Source: Gammaproteobacteria bacterium
GTDB taxonomy: Bacteria; Pseudomonadota; Gammaproteobacteria; Enterobacterales; Alteromonadaceae
NCBI GenBank assembly: GCA_018222985.1
Contig: JAAEZG010000005.1
Coordinates: forward strand, 62,001 to 126,000
Reading direction: 5' to 3'
Length of the DNA: 64,000 nucleotides
Made by a program: the position numbers and the translations under genes. This document shows, one piece after another, positions 18,025-29,921 of this stretch. How positions within the stretch are numbered: the first letter of the stretch is position 1; every line of letters starts with the position of its first letter. The notes beneath the pieces are model-generated. The model searched no databases. It worked only from the letters and a program-made list of their open reading frames with translations, and had not been told where the DNA came from.

Positions 18025-21000
18025 TTAGCCAAGATAAACACGCGCGTTGCGGAACATGCGCATCCATGGGCTATCTTCGCCCCACTCGTCTGGGTGCCAG
18101 CTATTCGCCACGGTACGGAACACACGCTCTGGGTGCGGCATCATAATCGATACCCGACCGTCTTTAGTGGTTAAGCCGGTAATACCTTCAGGCGAGCCAT
18201 TCGGGTTGGCAGGGTAGCTAGCGGCAATGTCACCACGGTTATTGATATAACGCATAGTCACTAAGCCTTCTGCATTCACGGTAGCTAAGTCATTGCCTTT
18301 GAATTCAGCGCGGCCTTCGCCATGTGACACAGCGATTGGCATGCGTGAACCGGCCATGCCTTCAAAGAACAGAGAGTTGTTCTTTTGCACTTCAACCAAA
18401 CTGAACCGCGCTTCAAAGCGCTCTGAACGGTTAGTCACAAAGTGTGGCCACGCTTCCGCCCCCGGAATTAACTCTTTGAGGTTGGAGAGCATTTGGCAGC
18501 CGTTACAAACGCCTAACGCAAAGGTTTTATTTCGTTCAAAGAACGCAGCAAACTCATCGCGGGCACGATTATTGAACAAAATTGATTTTGCCCAACCTTC
18601 GCCGGCACCAAGTACGTCACCGTAGGAGAAGCCACCACAGGCAACCAAGCCATTGAATTTTTCCAAGCTAACACGGCCGCTCAAGATATCGCTCATGTGC
18701 ACATCAATTGCCGCAAAACCAGCTCGGTCAAAGGCTGCCGCCATTTCCACATGCGAGTTCACGCCTTGTTCGCGCAACACCGCAACCAATGGGTCTCGTC
18801 CAGTGTTGATATATGGCGCGGCAATGTCTTCGCTAACATCAAAACTTAAGTCAGCAAATAAGCCCGGATCATTGAGGTTCTGTTTCGCTTCAAACTCTTC
18901 GTCTGCGCATTCTGGGTTATCACGTAAACGCTGCATTTGGTGCGTCGTTTCAGCCCAAATTGCGCGGTAGTGGCTACGCAGATGCGACAGTACTTCTTCG
19001 CCATTACGATTAAAGCGCACCACGTCTTCACGTACGGGGCGACCGATAACGTGAACACAGTCTTCTAAGCCATGTGCTTTGTATGCTTCAAGTACAGCAT
19101 CGAGCTCCTCAACGCTAACTTGTACCACGGCGCCTAGCTCTTCGCTAAACAATGCAGCTAAGTCGTCTTCACCTAAGGTATCAAGCGCAACTTCCACCCC
19201 ACAATGACCAGCAAAGGCCATTTCCGCGACCGTCGTGAATAAACCGCCGTCGGAACGGTCATGGTAGGCCAACAGTTTTTTCTCGTGAATAAGCTGTTGA
19301 GTGGCATCAAAGAAGCCTTTTAATAACTCTGGGCTATCCACATCTGGGGTTAGATCGCCTAACTGGCGATAAACCTGCGCCAGCGACGAGCCACCTAAAC
19401 GGTTTTGCCCACGGCCTAAGTCAATTAAAACAAGTTTGCTGTCACCTTTATCCATGCGCAGCTGAGGCGTCATTGTGCGACGTACATCACGCACGCGGCC
19501 AAATGCCGTAATGACCAAACTCAATGGCGCAGTGACTGATTTGTCACCTTGCTGGTCTTGCCACTGGGTTTTCATCGACATCGAATCTTTACCCACAGGA
19601 ATAGTGATTCCAAGCGCCGGACACAGCTCTTCACCAACGGCTTTAACCGCTTCGTATAGGCCAGCGTCTTCACCTGGGTGACCTGCCGCAGCCATCCAGT
19701 TCGCTGAAAGCTTAACGAATTTTAAATCACCAATATCTGCCGCAGCTAGGTTAGTGAGTGACTCACCCACCGCCATGCGTGCTGACGCTGCAAAGTTCAA
19801 CAATGCCAACGGCGTACGTTCGCCCATTGCCATAGCTTCACCCGCATAGGTGTCGTAGCTAGCCGCGGTTACCGCAACATCAGCTACTGGTATTTGCCAC
19901 GGGCCAACCATTTGGTCACGCGCCACTAAACCGGTAACCGTGCGGTCGCCAATAGTAATCAAGAAGGTTTTTTCTGCAATGGATGGCAAGCGCAACAAAC
20001 GCTTCGCCGCTTCATTCAGCTTAATCTCATCACGAACTAATGCTTCGCCGTCGGCACGTTGTGACTTCACATCACGGTGCATTTTAGGTGGCTTACCAAG
20101 CAGCACATTCAGTGGCAAATCAATCGGTTTGTCACCAAAGTGCTCGTCGGTCATGGTTAAGTGTTCAGCTTCGGTGGCCTCGCCAATCACTGCAAACGGC
20201 GCACGCTCTCGCTTACAAATCTCTTCAAATACGTCCATGCGCTCTGGCGCTATCGCCATTACGTAACGTTCTTGTGACTCGTTACACCAAATTTCCAGTG
20301 GCGACATGCCCGGCTCGTCGTTAGGTACTTTACGCAGTTCAAATTTGCCACCACGGCCACCGTCACCCACAAGTTCTGGCATGGCGTTTGACAAACCACC
20401 CGCGCCCACGTCGTGAATAAAGGCAATTGGGTTTTTCTCGCCCAATTGCCAACAGCGGTCAATAACTTCTTGGCAACGACGTTCCATTTCAGGGTTATCG
20501 CGCTGCACCGAGGCAAAGTCTAAGTCTTCACTCGACGTACCTGAGGCCATAGAAGATGCCGCACCGCCACCTAAACCGATATTCATCGCTGGGCCGCCTA
20601 ATACCACTAACTTGGCGCCTACCGGAATTTCGCCTTTTTCAACGTGCTGCTCGCGAATGTTCCCCATACCGCCAGCAATCATAATTGGCTTGTGGTAACC
20701 ACGAATTTCTTCGCCGTTGTGGCTGTTTATTTTTTCTTCGTAAGTACGGAAGTAACCGGTCAGCGCTGGGCGGCCAAATTCATTATTAAATGCAGCGCCA
20801 CCTAACGGGCCTTCAAGCATAATATCTAACGCGGTGACAATACGATCTGGCTTGCCAAAGTCTTCTTCCCATGGCTGTTCAAAGCCTGGAATACGTAAGT
20901 TAGACACGCTAAAACCGACCAAGCCAGCTTTTGGCTTCGACCCGCGACCTGTGGCCCCCTCGTCACGAATTTCGCCACCAGAGCCGGTTGCGGCACCAGG

Positions 21001-21921
21001 ATAAGGCGAAATAGCGGTAGGATGGTTATGCGTTTCCACTTTCATGAGAATATGCACAGGCTCATGAAAATAGCTGTACTCACCGGCAGCATTGCTGCCC
21101 GCCGGGTATGGATAAAAACGCCCAGCTTCTGAGCCCACCATAACTGCAGCGTTGTCTTTATAGGCCGACAACACGTTGTCTGGAGTAACTTCGAAGGTGT
21201 TCTTGATCATTTTGAACAACGACTTCAGCTGTTCTTTGCCGTCTATAGTCCAGTCGGCATTAAAGATTTTATGACGGCAGTGCTCAGAGTTTGCCTGAGC
21301 AAACATATACAGTTCGATATCGTTTGGATTGCGCTCAAGCGCAGTGAAATTGTCATACAAATAATCAATTTCATCATCGGCAAGCGCTAGCCCCATTTCA
21401 ATGTTTGCACGCTGCAATGCTTCGCGGCCGCCGCTTAAAATATCGATACTTGCTAACGGCGCTGGTTCCGATTCTTTAAATAACACCGAGGCCTGCTCCA
21501 GACTGCCCAGTACCATTTCGGTCATGCGATCGTGCAACAGCGCTGCGGCTTGCTGCATTTGCGCAGCGCTAAGCTCACCCGTTAAGTAATAAGCAATGCC
21601 ACGTTCAATACGGTGAATTTGGGTTAACCCGCAATTATGTGCAATGTCGGTAGCTTTCGATGACCAAGGCGAAATTGTGCCCTGACGTGGAACGACAACC
21701 ACTAATTGCCCTTGCGGAACATGTGGCGCGAGCGCTGGACCATAAGTGAGCAATTTCGCTAGCACCTGATTCGCTTCGCTATCTAGCGACTGCTCAACAT
21801 CAACAAAGTGCATAAACTCAGCATAGAGTTCGCTAACAGGCAATTCTGCTGCACGCAGACGTTGTAGCAACTTTTCAGTACGAAAATCAGACAAAGCGGG
21901 AGCACCGCGTACTATTTCCAC
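18025..21921 (-). CDS. purL: Phosphoribosylformylglycinamidine synthase PurL
   Basis: Fourth step of purine synthesis: FGAR, glutamine and ATP give FGAM. At about 1298 aa it is the single-chain form typical of gammaproteobacteria. It has an N-terminal PurS-like region, two PurM-like halves (for example [23 protein letters not shown], split by HNHPTA) and a C-terminal glutamine amidotransferase with nucleophile GVCNGCQML and a late HPER motif. A TTG at 21927 is also in frame. GGAG is 8 bases from the GTG at 21921 but only 2 from the TTG, and [11 protein letters not shown] matches the E. coli N-terminus, so GTG is preferred. Confidence 0.96.
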   Translation of the reverse strand: MEIVRGAPALSDFRTEKLLQRLRAAELPVSELYAEFMHFVDVEQSLDSEANQVLAKLLTYGPALAPHVPQGQLVVVVPRQGTISPWSSKATDIAHNCGLTQIHRIERGIAYYLTGELSAAQMQQAAALLHDRMTEMVLGSLEQASVLFKESEPAPLASIDILSGGREALQRANIEMGLALADDEIDYLYDNFTALERNPNDIELYMFAQANSEHCRHKIFNADWTIDGKEQLKSLFKMIKNTFEVTPDNVLSAYKDNAAVMVGSEAGRFYPYPAGSNAAGEYSYFHEPVHILMKVETHNHPTAISPYPGAATGSGGEIRDEGATGRGSKPKAGLVGFSVSNLRIPGFEQPWEEDFGKPDRIVTALDIMLEGPLGGAAFNNEFGRPALTGYFRTYEEKINSHNGEEIRGYHKPIMIAGGMGNIREQHVEKGEIPVGAKLVVLGGPAMNIGLGGGAASSMASGTSSEDLDFASVQRDNPEMERRCQEVIDRCWQLGEKNPIAFIHDVGAGGLSNAMPELVGDGGRGGKFELRKVPNDEPGMSPLEIWCNESQERYVMAIAPERMDVFEEICKRERAPFAVIGEATEAEHLTMTDEHFGDKPIDLPLNVLLGKPPKMHRDVKSQRADGEALVRDEIKLNEAAKRLLRLPSIAEKTFLITIGDRTVTGLVARDQMVGPWQIPVADVAVTAASYDTYAGEAMAMGERTPLALLNFAASARMAVGESLTNLAAADIGDLKFVKLSANWMAAAGHPGEDAGLYEAVKAVGEELCPALGITIPVGKDSMSMKTQWQDQQGDKSVTAPLSLVITAFGRVRDVRRTMTPQLRMDKGDSKLVLIDLGRGQNRLGGSSLAQVYRQLGDLTPDVDSPELLKGFFDATQQLIHEKKLLAYHDRSDGGLFTTVAEMAFAGHCGVEVALDTLGEDDLAALFSEELGAVVQVSVEELDAVLEAYKAHGLEDCVHVIGRPVREDVVRFNRNGEEVLSHLRSHYRAIWAETTHQMQRLRDNPECADEEFEAKQNLNDPGLFADLSFDVSEDIAAPYINTGRDPLVAVLREQGVNSHVEMAAAFDRAGFAAIDVHMSDILSGRVSLEKFNGLVACGGFSYGDVLGAGEGWAKSILFNNRARDEFAAFFERNKTFALGVCNGCQMLSNLKELIPGAEAWPHFVTNRSERFEARFSLVEVQKNNSLFFEGMAGSRMPIAVSHGEGRAEFKGNDLATVNAEGLVTMRYINNRGDIAASYPANPNGSPEGITGLTTKDGRVSIMMPHPERVFRTVANSWHPDEWGEDSPWMRMFRNARVYLG

Positions 21922-21963
21922 AGACAAGTCTCCAAAATTTTAGGGGGCTATTAATCTTGTTTT

Positions 21964-22086
21964 TCAGTCTTGCTTTTCAGTTAAGCGAAACCATTTTTGT
22001 CGTCGTTCGGTTTGCAAATGGCGTTGTTTGCGTAACCAAGCGCGACGGCGCTCAGGTGATACTAATCGACGGCTGCTTTTGCGCAT
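21964..22086 (-). CDS. Small highly basic hypothetical protein (40 aa) between mltF and purL
   Basis: A 41-codon frame starting with ATG two bases after the mltF stop (TGA-AC-ATG), with GGAG seven bases upstream inside the end of mltF. The product begins MRKSSRRLVSPERRRAWLRK; 15 of its 40 residues are Arg or Lys, with two Trp and no obvious membrane segment. The placement suggests translational coupling to mltF. I recognise no family. It could be a nucleic-acid- or ribosome-associated microprotein, or a chance frame; the Shine-Dalgarno and tight spacing favour a real gene. Confidence 0.5.
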   Translation of the reverse strand: MRKSSRRLVSPERRRAWLRKQRHLQTERRQKWFRLTEKQD

Positions 22087-22088
22087 GT

Positions 22089-23489
22089 TCAGGCTCCGTC
22101 ACCACTCCCTTTGGGAATTGTGATCGTCATTGGTTTTGCTGGAATGCGTCCTCGCTCATCAAGCCAAACCAAAGTGTCATAGTAGCGACGTATGTTCCCT
22201 ACGTATCGCACCGGTTCATCACCACGAGCAAACCCAAAACGGGTTTGGCGATAAAACTTTTTCTGTCGTAATAAAGGTAGTCGTTTTCGCACATCTATCC
22301 AACGATCGGCATCACCGCCTTGCTGTTGCGTTAATATACGTGCGTCTTCTAAATGCCCATAGCCAATATTATACGCGGCTAAGGCAAACCAAATACGGTC
22401 TGGTTCTTGGATTCGCGCTGGAATACGCTGCAGCATGCGCTCAAAATAACGGGCACCGCCTTCAATGCTTTGAGCAGGGTTTAACCGGCTGGTCACCCCC
22501 ATAGCTTTTGCCGTTGGCAGGGTTAACATCATCATACCGCGCACCCCGGTAGGCGAAACCGCCCGCGGGTTCCAATGGCTTTCTTGATAGCTTATTGCCG
22601 CTAATAAACGCCAGTCTAAGCTGCCCGCGTGTTGCTCAAATAACTCTCGGTATTTAGGTAATACAGATTGTACCGCGTTGATAAATAAACTGGTGTCGAC
22701 ATAGTTGAATGAGCTGACATGGCCAAAGTGTTGGTCAAGTAGCTGGGTTAACTGTCCCGACTCACGCAAGTCGCCAAAGTAACGAATAACCTCGGCATAT
22801 AGCGAACTATCTACTTGCTGATTCAACATCCAAGCGATATCTACGTTATCTCGAACCGTGAATGCGACACTTAAATTTGGGAAATAACGACGTTGTATAT
22901 CTAAGGTATTACTGTCGGCAATGGTGTAGGCAATATCGCCGTCAATCACTTGCTGTAGCAAGCCGGCGGTGTCTTGTTCATCAGTTGCACGCCACTGTAG
23001 GTCTGGATACTCTGCGGCAATACTCAGTAGCCAATCATGGTGACTTGACCCTTCTACTACCACCAATTCAGCGTCAAGTTCGTCTAAGCTGCGAGGCCGA
23101 TTACGCGACCCCTGCCGAAATACCACACGCTGCTCAACTTCTAAATATGGGGGGCCAAAACGGAATCGTTGCGCACGCGGTTCGGTGCGGTCCAAGCCGG
23201 CGGCTAACAGGTCAACTTCTCGCGTTGCGAGTAAATTCATCAGATTTTTGACGTTGTAGCGTGAAACCATTTCTAGCTCCACGCCCAATTCATCAGCGAA
23301 GTTTTTAGCTAGTACATATTCAATGCCGGCTTCGCCTTCAGCATCTAGGTAATAACTGGTTGGGCCCAATAGCGTGCCGACACGCAGCACGCCGCGCGCT
23401 TTAATCGCGTCAAGCTCACTAGGCTGCGGCGCTGGTGCGCAGCCTAGTAACAAACCTAATGCTAAAAAGCTTACCAACCAGCGCAGCAC
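22089..23489 (-). CDS. mltF: Membrane-bound lytic murein transglycosylase F
   Basis: Lipoprotein that cleaves peptidoglycan with 1,6-anhydro ring formation. The lipobox LLGC ends a short signal. Residues about 30-265 form an SBP_bac_3-like periplasmic binding module (RGVLRVGTLLGPTSYY). Residues about 285-430 form the SLT catalytic domain with catalytic Glu in ISYQESHWNP, then GVRGMMMLT and ALAAYNIGYGHL. 466 aa. The start is a GTG three bases after the guaA stop. It sits in a compact run with guaBA upstream and purL downstream. Confidence 0.94.
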   Translation of the reverse strand: MLRWLVSFLALGLLLGCAPAPQPSELDAIKARGVLRVGTLLGPTSYYLDAEGEAGIEYVLAKNFADELGVELEMVSRYNVKNLMNLLATREVDLLAAGLDRTEPRAQRFRFGPPYLEVEQRVVFRQGSRNRPRSLDELDAELVVVEGSSHHDWLLSIAAEYPDLQWRATDEQDTAGLLQQVIDGDIAYTIADSNTLDIQRRYFPNLSVAFTVRDNVDIAWMLNQQVDSSLYAEVIRYFGDLRESGQLTQLLDQHFGHVSSFNYVDTSLFINAVQSVLPKYRELFEQHAGSLDWRLLAAISYQESHWNPRAVSPTGVRGMMMLTLPTAKAMGVTSRLNPAQSIEGGARYFERMLQRIPARIQEPDRIWFALAAYNIGYGHLEDARILTQQQGGDADRWIDVRKRLPLLRQKKFYRQTRFGFARGDEPVRYVGNIRRYYDTLVWLDERGRIPAKPMTITIPKGSGDGA

Positions 23490-23492
23490 GCG

Positions 23493-25067
23493 TTATTCCC
23501 ATTCAATGGTGGCAGGTGGCTTACCCGAAATATCGTACACAACCCGCGAAATACCATCGATTTCGTTGATAATGCGGTTCGATACTTTCTCAAGTAGCTC
23601 ATACGGCAAATGTGCCCAACGTGCTGTCATAAAATCGATGGTTTCAACTGCACGCAGCGCAATCACCCAATCATATTTACGCGCATCACCCATAACACCT
23701 ACCGAGCGCACCGGCAAAAATACCGCAAACGCTTGGCTAACATCATGGTAAATACCGGCATGACGTAGCTCGCTGATAAAAATATGATCAGCGCGGCGCA
23801 GTAGGTCACAGTACTCTTTTTTCACTTCGGCCAATACCCGCACACCAAGCCCTGGCCCTGGGAATGGGTGGCGATAAAGCATGTCATACGGCAAGCCTAA
23901 CTCGAGGCCAATTTTACGTACTTCGTCTTTGAATAGCTCTCGCAGAGGCTCAACCAGACTTAACTTCATGTCTTCTGGCAGGCCACCAACGTTGTGGTGC
24001 GATTTAATCACATGTGCTTTGCCGGTTTTAGAGCCTGCCGATTCAATAACGTCAGGATAAATAGTGCCCTGCGCTAAGAACGACACATCTTTAATACGGC
24101 TTGCTTGCTCGTCGAATATTTCAATAAACACGCGGCCAATAATTTTACGCTTGGCTTCTGGGTCTTGCTCGCCAGCGAGGGCATCAAGAAAGCGGTTTTC
24201 AGCATCGACATGAACAATATTCAAACCATAGTGATCGCCGAACATTTCCATGACTTGCTCAGCTTCTTGCCAACGCAATAAGCCGTTATCAACAAATACG
24301 CAGGTAAGCTGTTCGCCAATGGCCCGGTGTAACAACATCGCGGTTACGGAACTGTCCACCCCGCCAGATAACCCCAACACAACTTTATTGCTGCCCACTT
24401 GCTCACGAATACGCGCAACCGCGTCATCAATAATGTGTGCTGGTGTCCAATTGCACTCGCATTCACAAATTTCGACCACAAAGTGCTCTAGCATGCGCAT
24501 GCCTTGACGCGTATGGGTAACTTCTGGGTGGAACTGCACCCCGTAAAAATCACGCTTGTCATCGGCCATTGCGGCAATTGGGCAAGTTGGCGTTTGCGCG
24601 ACAATGTCGAAACCTTCGGGCGCTTCAATCACTTTATCGCCGTGGCTCATCCACACATCAATAACGGGGTTGCCGCTTTCATGCACGCTGTCTTCAATGT
24701 GATGAAACAGTGGGCATGGTGCAATGCGCTCAACTTGCGCATAGCCGAACTCACGCTCTAATGAGCCTTGAACTTTACCGCCAAGCTGCTCGGCCATGGT
24801 TTGCATGCCGTAGCAAATACCAAATACCGGTACGCCTGCTTCAAACACGTATTCAGGAGCACGCGGTGAATTTGCCTCGGTGACCGACTCAGGGCCGCCT
24901 GACAAAATAATGCCGTTTGGCTTAAAGTTTTTGATATCGTCGGCGCTAACGTCCCACGCCCATAACTCACAATAAACCCCAAGTTCACGAATGCGGCGCG
25001 CAATTAACTGGGTGTATTGCGAACCAAAATCTAAAATCAATATACGATGTGCATGAATATCTTGCAT
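23493..25067 (-). CDS. guaA: GMP synthase (glutamine-hydrolysing)
   Basis: Converts XMP to GMP. 524 aa, standard length. The N-terminal class I glutamine amidotransferase has catalytic Cys85 in GICYGMQ and the His/Glu motif FHPEV. The ATP pyrophosphatase P-loop is [10 protein letters not shown] (about residue 230). The C-terminal dimerisation domain ends in PPATIEWE, the conserved GuaA tail. It starts six bases after the guaB stop; the guaBA operon is conserved. Confidence 0.98.
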   Translation of the reverse strand: MQDIHAHRILILDFGSQYTQLIARRIRELGVYCELWAWDVSADDIKNFKPNGIILSGGPESVTEANSPRAPEYVFEAGVPVFGICYGMQTMAEQLGGKVQGSLEREFGYAQVERIAPCPLFHHIEDSVHESGNPVIDVWMSHGDKVIEAPEGFDIVAQTPTCPIAAMADDKRDFYGVQFHPEVTHTRQGMRMLEHFVVEICECECNWTPAHIIDDAVARIREQVGSNKVVLGLSGGVDSSVTAMLLHRAIGEQLTCVFVDNGLLRWQEAEQVMEMFGDHYGLNIVHVDAENRFLDALAGEQDPEAKRKIIGRVFIEIFDEQASRIKDVSFLAQGTIYPDVIESAGSKTGKAHVIKSHHNVGGLPEDMKLSLVEPLRELFKDEVRKIGLELGLPYDMLYRHPFPGPGLGVRVLAEVKKEYCDLLRRADHIFISELRHAGIYHDVSQAFAVFLPVRSVGVMGDARKYDWVIALRAVETIDFMTARWAHLPYELLEKVSNRIINEIDGISRVVYDISGKPPATIEWE

Positions 25068-25073
25068 GTTGGC

Positions 25074-26543
25074 TTAACCCATTCGATAGTTTGGAGCTTC
25101 TTTGGTGATTTGCACATCGTGCACGTGCGACTCGCCCATACCCGCAGCTGTTACTTTGACAAACTGTGGTTTGGTACGCATTTCTTTCATGGTGGCGCAA
25201 CCTGTTAAACCCATGGCTGAACGTAAACCGCCCATTTGTTGGTGAATAATAGTCGCAATTGGGCCTTTATAAGCCACACGGCCTTCAATACCCTCAGGAA
25301 CTAACTTTTCAGCTTCATTCGAAGCTTGGAAGTAACGGTCTGACGAGCCATGACGCTGGTTCATGGCGCCAATGCTGCCCATGCCGCGGTATGACTTATA
25401 ATAACGACCTTGATACAGCTCGACTTCGCCTGGTGACTCTTCGGTTCCGGCTAGCATACTACCAACCATGACGCAGTCTGCTCCAGCGGCAATGGCTTTG
25501 GCGATATCGCCCGAGAAGCGGATTCCACCGTCAGCGATCACTGGAATGTTTGTACCTTTTAGCGCATCCACAGCGTCGCTAATTGCAGTAATTTGCGGTA
25601 CACCGCAACCAGTCACAATTCGCGTGGTACAAATTGAGCCTGGGCCAATACCTACCTTCACCGCATCCACACCGGCATCGGCAAGAGCCTTGGCTCCGGC
25701 ACCCGTGGCAACGTTACCAGCAATAATTTGTAGGTCTGGGTAGGTTTTACGAGCCCAAGTAACACGGTCGATAACGCCTTGCGAATGGCCGTGTGAGGTA
25801 TCAATCAACAAGACGTCAACACCCGCTTCAACGAGAGCTTCAACCCGCTCTTCAGTGCCAGGGCCAACACCCACGGCAGCACCGACGCGCAAACGGCCAA
25901 GTTCGTCTTTACAAGCATTTGGTTTATTTTCGGCTTTGGTGAAATCTTTGAGGGTAATCATGCCGCGCAAATGAAACGCGTCATCAACCACCAGAATTTT
26001 CTCAATGCGGTGTTGGTGCATTAAATTGAGAATCTCGTCGCTCTTGGCGTTCTCTTTTACGGTAACCAGCTTTTCTTTAGGTGTCATAATTGAGCTAACT
26101 AAACGCTGATCATCACGCTCTGCGCGGGTGTCACGGCCGGTGATAATACCGACTAACTCGCCAGACTTCTCAACCACCGGAAAGCCGTGAAAGCCGTGCT
26201 CTACCGCTAATGCGCGAATTTCGCCTAAGCTGGTGTCTGGGCTTACGGTAATTGGGTCTGACACCATACCGCTTTCATATTTTTTGACTTTGCGCACATG
26301 CGCGGCTTGTTCCGCAATGGTCATGTTTTTATGCACAAAACCAAGCCCGCCTTCCTGTGCGAGGGCAATTGCTAATGCTGCTTCGGTTACCGTATCCATG
26401 GCGGCTGAAACCATTGGAATATTTAATTCAATTCCACGGGTTAAGCGCGTGCGCAAATCGGCAGTATGGGGTAAAACAGTTGAATGACCAGGGACGAGCA
26501 AAACGTCGTCAAAGGTAAGGGCTTCTTGAGCAATTCGTAGCAT
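25074..26543 (-). CDS. guaB: Inosine-5'-monophosphate dehydrogenase
   Basis: Oxidises IMP to XMP, the first committed step to GMP. 489 aa. A TIM barrel is interrupted by a pair of CBS domains (about residues 90-205). The active-site loop [13 protein letters not shown] has the catalytic Cys, and the flap region contains YKSYRGMGS. It is divergent from xseA, the arrangement seen in many gammaproteobacteria. An imperfect PurR-like half-site (CGCAAACG at 26589-26596) lies upstream but is too weak to call as an operator. Confidence 0.98.
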   Translation of the reverse strand: MLRIAQEALTFDDVLLVPGHSTVLPHTADLRTRLTRGIELNIPMVSAAMDTVTEAALAIALAQEGGLGFVHKNMTIAEQAAHVRKVKKYESGMVSDPITVSPDTSLGEIRALAVEHGFHGFPVVEKSGELVGIITGRDTRAERDDQRLVSSIMTPKEKLVTVKENAKSDEILNLMHQHRIEKILVVDDAFHLRGMITLKDFTKAENKPNACKDELGRLRVGAAVGVGPGTEERVEALVEAGVDVLLIDTSHGHSQGVIDRVTWARKTYPDLQIIAGNVATGAGAKALADAGVDAVKVGIGPGSICTTRIVTGCGVPQITAISDAVDALKGTNIPVIADGGIRFSGDIAKAIAAGADCVMVGSMLAGTEESPGEVELYQGRYYKSYRGMGSIGAMNQRHGSSDRYFQASNEAEKLVPEGIEGRVAYKGPIATIIHQQMGGLRSAMGLTGCATMKEMRTKPQFVKVTAAGMGESHVHDVQITKEAPNYRMG

Positions 26544-26641
26544 GGCAACATCTCACTGGCTGACTTAATGTTGCGGGCAGATTTTACTCGCAAACGGCTT
26601 TTCAGTAAACTGTTTTTTCAACTTTGGCTTGAGGTTTTCGC

Positions 26642-27967
26642 ATGCAACAACCCCACATTTTTACGGTTTACGGACTAAACACCGAGGTACGACAGGTACT
26701 TGAGCAAGGCTTTGGCTCAATTTGGCTGGTTGGCGAAATTTCAAACTTTGCCTCGCCGAGCTCTGGTCACTGGTATTTTACCCTGAAAGACGAGCGTGCG
26801 CAGATTCGCGCGGCCATGTTCCGCAATGCTAATCAACGGGTGCGCATTCGCCCACAACACGGCATGCAAGTTTTGGTGCGCGCTAAATTAACCGTGTATG
26901 AGCCGCGGGGTGACTACCAACTAATAATTGAGCACATGGAAGACGCCGGCGCTGGCTTGTTACAGCAAAAATACGAACAGCTCAAAGCCAAGTTACAAGG
27001 CGAAGGGCTATTTGACCCAGCGCACAAGCAACCGCTGCCGGAGTCGATCAAAAAAGTTGGGGTAATTACTTCGCCCACCGGCGCTGCGGTGCGCGACATT
27101 CTTGCCGTACTCAAACGCCGAGACCCCAGCGTTGAGGTAATTATTTACCCTAGTGCCATGCAAGGCCAAGCTGCCACCGGTGAGTTACTGCATATGTTGC
27201 AACGGGCTATAAGCCGTAATGAAGTCGACGCATTGATCATGGCGCGTGGCGGCGGTTCTTTGGAAGATTTGTGGTGTTTTAATGACGAGCAGCTAGCGTA
27301 TGCATTGCACAGCTGCCCTATTCCAACCATTTCGGCAGTTGGTCATGAAGTAGACTTTACTATTTGTGACTTTGTTGCAGATGTGCGCGCGCCAACTCCC
27401 TCTGCGGCCGCCGAATTAGTCAGCCGCGATCAACGCGAAACCTTGCAGCGCATTAGCAATTTAGCTCACCGTGTAGAACAGGCATGGGCGCGCTATTTTC
27501 GCCAATATCAACAACACCAGCAGCATTTGGCGGTGCGTTTGCAACAGCAGCATCCACAGCGTCAACTGCAGCAAAATAATCAGCGTTTAGATGAACTCAG
27601 TGCGCGTGTGCAGCTAGCGATGCGCCGTTTGTTGCAACAACAGCAACGCCAACAAACACAGTTGGCAAGCCGACTAAGCACGGTTCATCCTGAGCGCCGT
27701 TTAGCGCCATTGCAGCAACAGCAACAACAATTAAAGCAACGTTTGCAGTTGGCTATGTCACAATTGCTAAAGCAGCAACGACAACGCTTTCAGTCGCTCA
27801 GCCAAGGTCTACACATGGTCAGCCCGTTACAGACTATCGAGCGTGGCTACGCAGTGGTGCGTAAAGCCGACGGTGCCGTTGTGCGCAACCCCGCTGAACT
27901 GGCAACGGGGGAGGCATTTCAGGTGAAAGTTGCAGCTGGTGACTTTAAGGCAGTAAAAACTGAATAA
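26642..27967 (+). CDS. xseA: Exodeoxyribonuclease VII large subunit
   Basis: Catalytic and scaffold subunit of ExoVII, which degrades single-stranded DNA; works with XseB (encoded at 44923). 441 aa. N-terminal OB-fold (about 5-100, [10 protein letters not shown]), then the catalytic domain with [26 protein letters not shown] and [20 protein letters not shown] (split for length: [19 protein letters not shown]). A very Gln-rich coiled coil follows (about 280-390), then the conserved ERGYAVVR segment. GAGG lies seven bases before the ATG. Its last 23 bases overlap the convergent AEC permease gene. Confidence 0.97.
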   Translation: MQQPHIFTVYGLNTEVRQVLEQGFGSIWLVGEISNFASPSSGHWYFTLKDERAQIRAAMFRNANQRVRIRPQHGMQVLVRAKLTVYEPRGDYQLIIEHMEDAGAGLLQQKYEQLKAKLQGEGLFDPAHKQPLPESIKKVGVITSPTGAAVRDILAVLKRRDPSVEVIIYPSAMQGQAATGELLHMLQRAISRNEVDALIMARGGGSLEDLWCFNDEQLAYALHSCPIPTISAVGHEVDFTICDFVADVRAPTPSAAAELVSRDQRETLQRISNLAHRVEQAWARYFRQYQQHQQHLAVRLQQQHPQRQLQQNNQRLDELSARVQLAMRRLLQQQQRQQTQLASRLSTVHPERRLAPLQQQQQQLKQRLQLAMSQLLKQQRQRFQSLSQGLHMVSPLQTIERGYAVVRKADGAVVRNPAELATGEAFQVKVAAGDFKAVKTE

Positions 27968-28871
27968 ACGCGTACCACAACGGTAAGGTGACAAAGCACA
28001 ACAGCACGCCGTAGCCAACAATGGCTGCGGATAAAGTGGGCGCTAACCCGGCCATAATTGCTAAAGCACCGGCCGAAATCATGGCGGGCATAGCCGCTTC
28101 CATTATCGTCACTTGCACAGCCAATTGCTCTAACCCAAACCAATACAGTACGGCCAGCGCAATAACTGGGGTTGCTACCAGCTTTAAACCTAAAGCCCAA
28201 TACAACGGACCACGGTCTTCTTGAGGTAAACGAAACTTCAATTGGTACCCCACCGCGACCATAATTACCGGGACAAGGGTAATTGCGAGTGAATCAACAA
28301 ATTGGCTCATGGCCGCCGGATAATCGAAACCGCGTAGTAACAACGCAACCACTAACGCAACAAACGGCGGGAATTTAGCAATCCGCAACGCGATAGCGCC
28401 CGCGCTAGGACGCTGGGTATCAGTACCTGGCTCATGACTGTAAATGGCAGCAATAATAGTGGCGTATATAGACAGAATGAAGAACGAGCCGAGCTGGTCA
28501 TACAACAATGCATACGGAATGCCTTCTGGACCAAAAAACGCTTCCACCATAGGAAAACCAACAAACGACGTATTTCCCAGTGGAACCACAATCAACATAG
28601 CGCCTGTGGTCCAGCGTGACCATTTGAGCCACTTGCTTAATGCCAGCAATACCGGCACCGTCAGCGCCAGCAGCAACCATGGCATTAGCGCCGGGTACAG
28701 CAGCTCTTTGCCAAAGGTTAAGCTTGGAATTTTTTGTAACACAACAGCCGGCAAAGCCACGTAAATAACGTAGGCGTTGAGTATTTGCCCGGTGTTTTGA
28801 GGAAATTGCCGGCTACGTTGTAACAACAAACCAATGACAACGTAACCGGCAATAAAAATGAAGTTGGCCAT
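27945..28871 (-). CDS. AEC (auxin efflux carrier) family permease
   Basis: A 308-aa integral membrane protein with about ten hydrophobic segments in two five-helix halves, as in the AEC/bile-acid fold. Family-like sequence includes [16 protein letters not shown] near the N-terminus, [15 protein letters not shown] in the middle, and [19 protein letters not shown] near the end. Bacterial AEC members export malate or other organic anions; the substrate cannot be assigned. The 3' end overlaps xseA by 23 bases. It follows the porin gene on the same strand at 64 bases, with no clear terminator between, so Pho-promoter read-through is possible. Confidence 0.85.
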   Translation of the reverse strand: MANFIFIAGYVVIGLLLQRSRQFPQNTGQILNAYVIYVALPAVVLQKIPSLTFGKELLYPALMPWLLLALTVPVLLALSKWLKWSRWTTGAMLIVVPLGNTSFVGFPMVEAFFGPEGIPYALLYDQLGSFFILSIYATIIAAIYSHEPGTDTQRPSAGAIALRIAKFPPFVALVVALLLRGFDYPAAMSQFVDSLAITLVPVIMVAVGYQLKFRLPQEDRGPLYWALGLKLVATPVIALAVLYWFGLEQLAVQVTIMEAAMPAMISAGALAIMAGLAPTLSAAIVGYGVLLCFVTLPLWYAFIQFLLP

Positions 28872-28935
28872 TTTGTCCGTGCGTCCATTCCTGTTGGGAA
28901 ATTAGAAGGTGCAAAACGGCCTTAGTTTACCTTGC

Positions 28936-29880
28936 TTAGAACTTATGTTCGATACCTAGTGCAACATAACGCTGATTCACATCGATAGTGTCCAAATTAC
29001 GCCCAGTATACCAAGTGTAAACTTTGGTATTGCTGCCTAATTTGTAATCCACACCTGCAGCAATCGAGTCTTGCTCTCCATCAACGCTAAAGTCCATCAT
29101 TTGGTATTGCACTTTAAACGTGAAGTTCTGATACGGATATTTAACGCTGGCTACATAGCCGTCAGCTTCGGCGGTGCCATCTACTTGCTCTTGCTGCTGC
29201 CACATAAGACCAACTACTGCATCGGCAAGTTTGGTGTAACCCACTAGTCGCTCAACATCATAACCTTCAACTTCGCGGTCAATTGCAGCGCCTAAATAAA
29301 ATGAGGTATCGTCTAGGCCTTCGTCACCGTAGCTAATTGCTGTTGAGATACCATCGTTTACTGCTGGGTCGTCACTGGCAATATAGGTTGCCCCAAAACG
29401 GAACTGATTAAATGACGGTGAATAATAACTAACTGTATCGCTGGTGCGGTTTTCGCCTTCAAACAAGGCTTTTACGTCGGCCTCGTAATCGTTGAATAAA
29501 TCAATGTCGCCTTGCACGGTTTTCAGTACAGTGTCACGGCGGCCAATGGTCACTTCACCGAAGCTGCCTTTTAAACCAATGTACTGATTACGCGAACGAA
29601 GATTGTCTGAACCGCCCAAGTCAGCAAGGTCTACTTCCCATTCAAGTTGGTAGATAACTTCCAAGTCATCGTTAAGTTTAGCGCCGCCTTTTATCCCAAA
29701 GCGCGACGCGTTTGAGACCACATCAGTTTGCGAACCGTTGCCATCGTCGAGGTCGTTGCTTTGCAGTGACACATTGATTTTGCCGTAAATATCCCACGAA
29801 ATCGGCTCGTCGTTGGCGACTGCTGCATGAGATGCAACCGCTAATGTTAGTGCACTTAATGCCATTGGAAGTTTGTTCAT
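28936..29880 (-). CDS. Outer-membrane porin with Pho-type promoter
   Basis: A 314-aa general porin of the Gram-negative type. Signal peptide 1-22 (ALTLAVASHAAVA), then alternating amphipathic strands starting ISWDIYGKINVSLQ and containing SRFGIKGG, YQLEWEVDL and RNQYIGLKGSFGEVTIGRRDT, ending in the C-terminal strand VALGIEHKF. Many acidic residues lie in the loops. The large Pho-like array upstream suggests induction under phosphate starvation, comparable in role to PhoE or OprP, but sequence alone does not show anion selectivity. GGGGCTAGG precedes the ATG. Confidence 0.88.
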   Translation of the reverse strand: MNKLPMALSALTLAVASHAAVANDEPISWDIYGKINVSLQSNDLDDGNGSQTDVVSNASRFGIKGGAKLNDDLEVIYQLEWEVDLADLGGSDNLRSRNQYIGLKGSFGEVTIGRRDTVLKTVQGDIDLFNDYEADVKALFEGENRTSDTVSYYSPSFNQFRFGATYIASDDPAVNDGISTAISYGDEGLDDTSFYLGAAIDREVEGYDVERLVGYTKLADAVVGLMWQQQEQVDGTAEADGYVASVKYPYQNFTFKVQYQMMDFSVDGEQDSIAAGVDYKLGSNTKVYTWYTGRNLDTIDVNQRYVALGIEHKF

Positions 29881-29921
29881 AACCTAGCCCCACCAGAAAT
29901 TGGTTATCAGAAATATGTATA

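Noticed and set aside
26587-26603. PurR operator upstream of guaB
   Set aside because: Only the left half CGCAAACG matches the consensus; the right half does not.
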